Part shown: positions 5,942 to 6,462 of the stretch, piece by piece
Numbering within the stretch: position 1 is the stretch's first letter
Layout: the number at the start of each line of letters is the position of its first letter
Assembly: GCA_937907585.1 (NCBI GenBank)
Contig: CALCVH010000165.1
Coordinates: 1 to 6,462, forward strand
Length of the DNA stretch: 6,462 nucleotides
Direction of reading: 5' to 3'
Source of the DNA: an uncultured Bacillota bacterium
GTDB lineage: Bacteria; Bacillota_I; Bacilli_A; Izemoplasmatales; UBA1188
Position numbers and translations under genes: made by a program
The notes under the pieces: generated by a model
Database searches by the model: none
What the model was told of the DNA's origin: nothing
Seen by the model: only the letters and a program-made list of their open reading frames with translations

Positions 5942-5976
5942 AAAGTAGAATATAGTGAAAGATAAAGGTACTTACT

Positions 5977-6462
5977 ATGAACGATAATGAAAAACTAAAG
6001 AAATACGCTATTATAACAGGCGCTAATGGAGGCATGGCAAAATCTACAATTGATTTACTACTTAATAATGGCTACTATGTTTTTGCGTTAGATTTAGTTA
6101 ATTCTAATATTAACGAAAATGCTTCATATATAAAATGCGATATAACATCAGATAGTGATTTAACTAATGCATATTATTTAATATTAAAAGAAACTAATAC
6201 AATAGATTTAATTATTCATTTTGCGGGTATATATGTTCTTGATTCCTTAATTGAAATAGATAATGAACTATTTGATAAATCATTTAAAATTAATGTTTAT
6301 GGTGTTTATTTATTAAATAAGATGTTTGTCGATATTATGAATAAACATTCTAAAATCATTATAGTCACATCAGAACTCGCTAAAAGAAGCACATTACCGT
6401 TTACTGGATTATATGGAATTACTAAGAAAACATTAGATGAATATGCATATTCTTTAAAAATG
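5977..6462 (+). CDS. SDR family NAD(P)-dependent oxidoreductase, N-terminal part
   Basis: The gene runs off the window after 162 residues with no stop. AAAGG (5964-5968) precedes the ATG by 8 nt. It is a classical short-chain dehydrogenase/reductase with a Rossmann fold. The nucleotide motif is TGANGGMA (14-21), where the third motif glycine is replaced by Ala21. Asp39 at the end of the second strand (FALDL) suggests NAD(H) rather than NADP(H). CDIT (54-57) and HFAG (81-84, the NNAG equivalent) follow. The catalytic tetrad is visible as Asn106 (KINVYG), Ser132 (VTSE), Tyr146 and Lys150 (YGITK). The substrate-binding C-terminal part lies outside the window, so the reaction cannot be named. It is separated from the toxin-antitoxin pair by a strong terminator and is probably functionally unrelated to it. 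Total length for the family is usually about 250 residues, so roughly two thirds is seen. Confidence 0.87.
   Translation, partial: MNDNEKLKKYAIITGANGGMAKSTIDLLLNNGYYVFALDLVNSNINENASYIKCDITSDSDLTNAYYLILKETNTIDLIIHFAGIYVLDSLIEIDNELFDKSFKINVYGVYLLNKMFVDIMNKHSKIIIVTSELAKRSTLPFTGLYGITKKTLDEYAYSLKM

Noticed and set aside
1..6462. Alternative genetic code with TGA read as Trp
   Set aside because: Trp residues are encoded by TGG, no gene needs TGA read-through, and all complete genes end in TAA. The absence of TGA stops alone is explained by AT-rich composition.
5323..6462. Toxin-antitoxin pair and SDR gene forming one defence system
   Set aside because: A 13-bp stem terminator with a T tract separates them, and the SDR has its own ribosome binding site and likely promoter, so there is no evidence of a shared function.

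Overview
This window looks like a chromosomal segment from an AT-rich, low-GC Gram-positive bacterium (Bacillota or a close relative). The evidence is the A/T-ending codons, AGA-dominated arginine use in the main operon, purine-rich Shine-Dalgarno sites and TAA as the stop of every complete gene. The GMP synthase resembles clostridial-type proteins from memory. No in-frame TGA is read as Trp, so there is no sign of a reassigned code. The species cannot be named from this sequence.

Layout. (1) Bases 1-5202 hold a dense plus-strand operon. It begins with the 3' end of a BMP-family (Med/PnrA-like) nucleoside-binding lipoprotein. A GC-rich hairpin follows, then a double-NBD ABC ATPase, two different permeases, and a GMP synthase that has only the ATP-pyrophosphatase and dimerisation domains. 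After the hairpin the genes are separated by 1 nt, -1 nt (overlap) and 1 nt, so the last four are almost certainly co-transcribed and translationally coupled. The organisation matches the nupNOPQ/yufNOPQ guanosine importer of Bacillus subtilis, with guaA added at the end. (2) Bases 5203-5322 are a regulatory intergenic region with a helically phased direct repeat, a weak hairpin, and an extended -10 promoter whose -35 lies inside a perfect inverted repeat. (3) Bases 5323-5863 are a DinJ/RelB-YafQ type II toxin-antitoxin pair with an 8-nt overlap. A strong intrinsic terminator follows. (4) From 5977 to the window end is the N-terminal part of an SDR-family oxidoreductase under its own ribosome binding site.

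How it works together. The importer is predicted to bring in purine nucleosides. The linked GMP synthase converts XMP to GMP, so the operon appears to combine purine salvage with guanine nucleotide synthesis. The synthase must use free ammonia or a glutaminase subunit encoded elsewhere. The toxin-antitoxin pair is an independent, self-regulated cassette. Its arginine codon use differs from the operon and suggests separate acquisition.

I found no wholly new system, no RNA gene, no CRISPR array and no insertion sequence. The points most worth a second look are the glutaminase-less GuaA in a nucleoside-uptake operon, a His-to-Tyr change at a catalytic position of the YafQ-like toxin, and the architecture of the toxin-antitoxin promoter. 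No gene-free stretch exceeds 300 bases.
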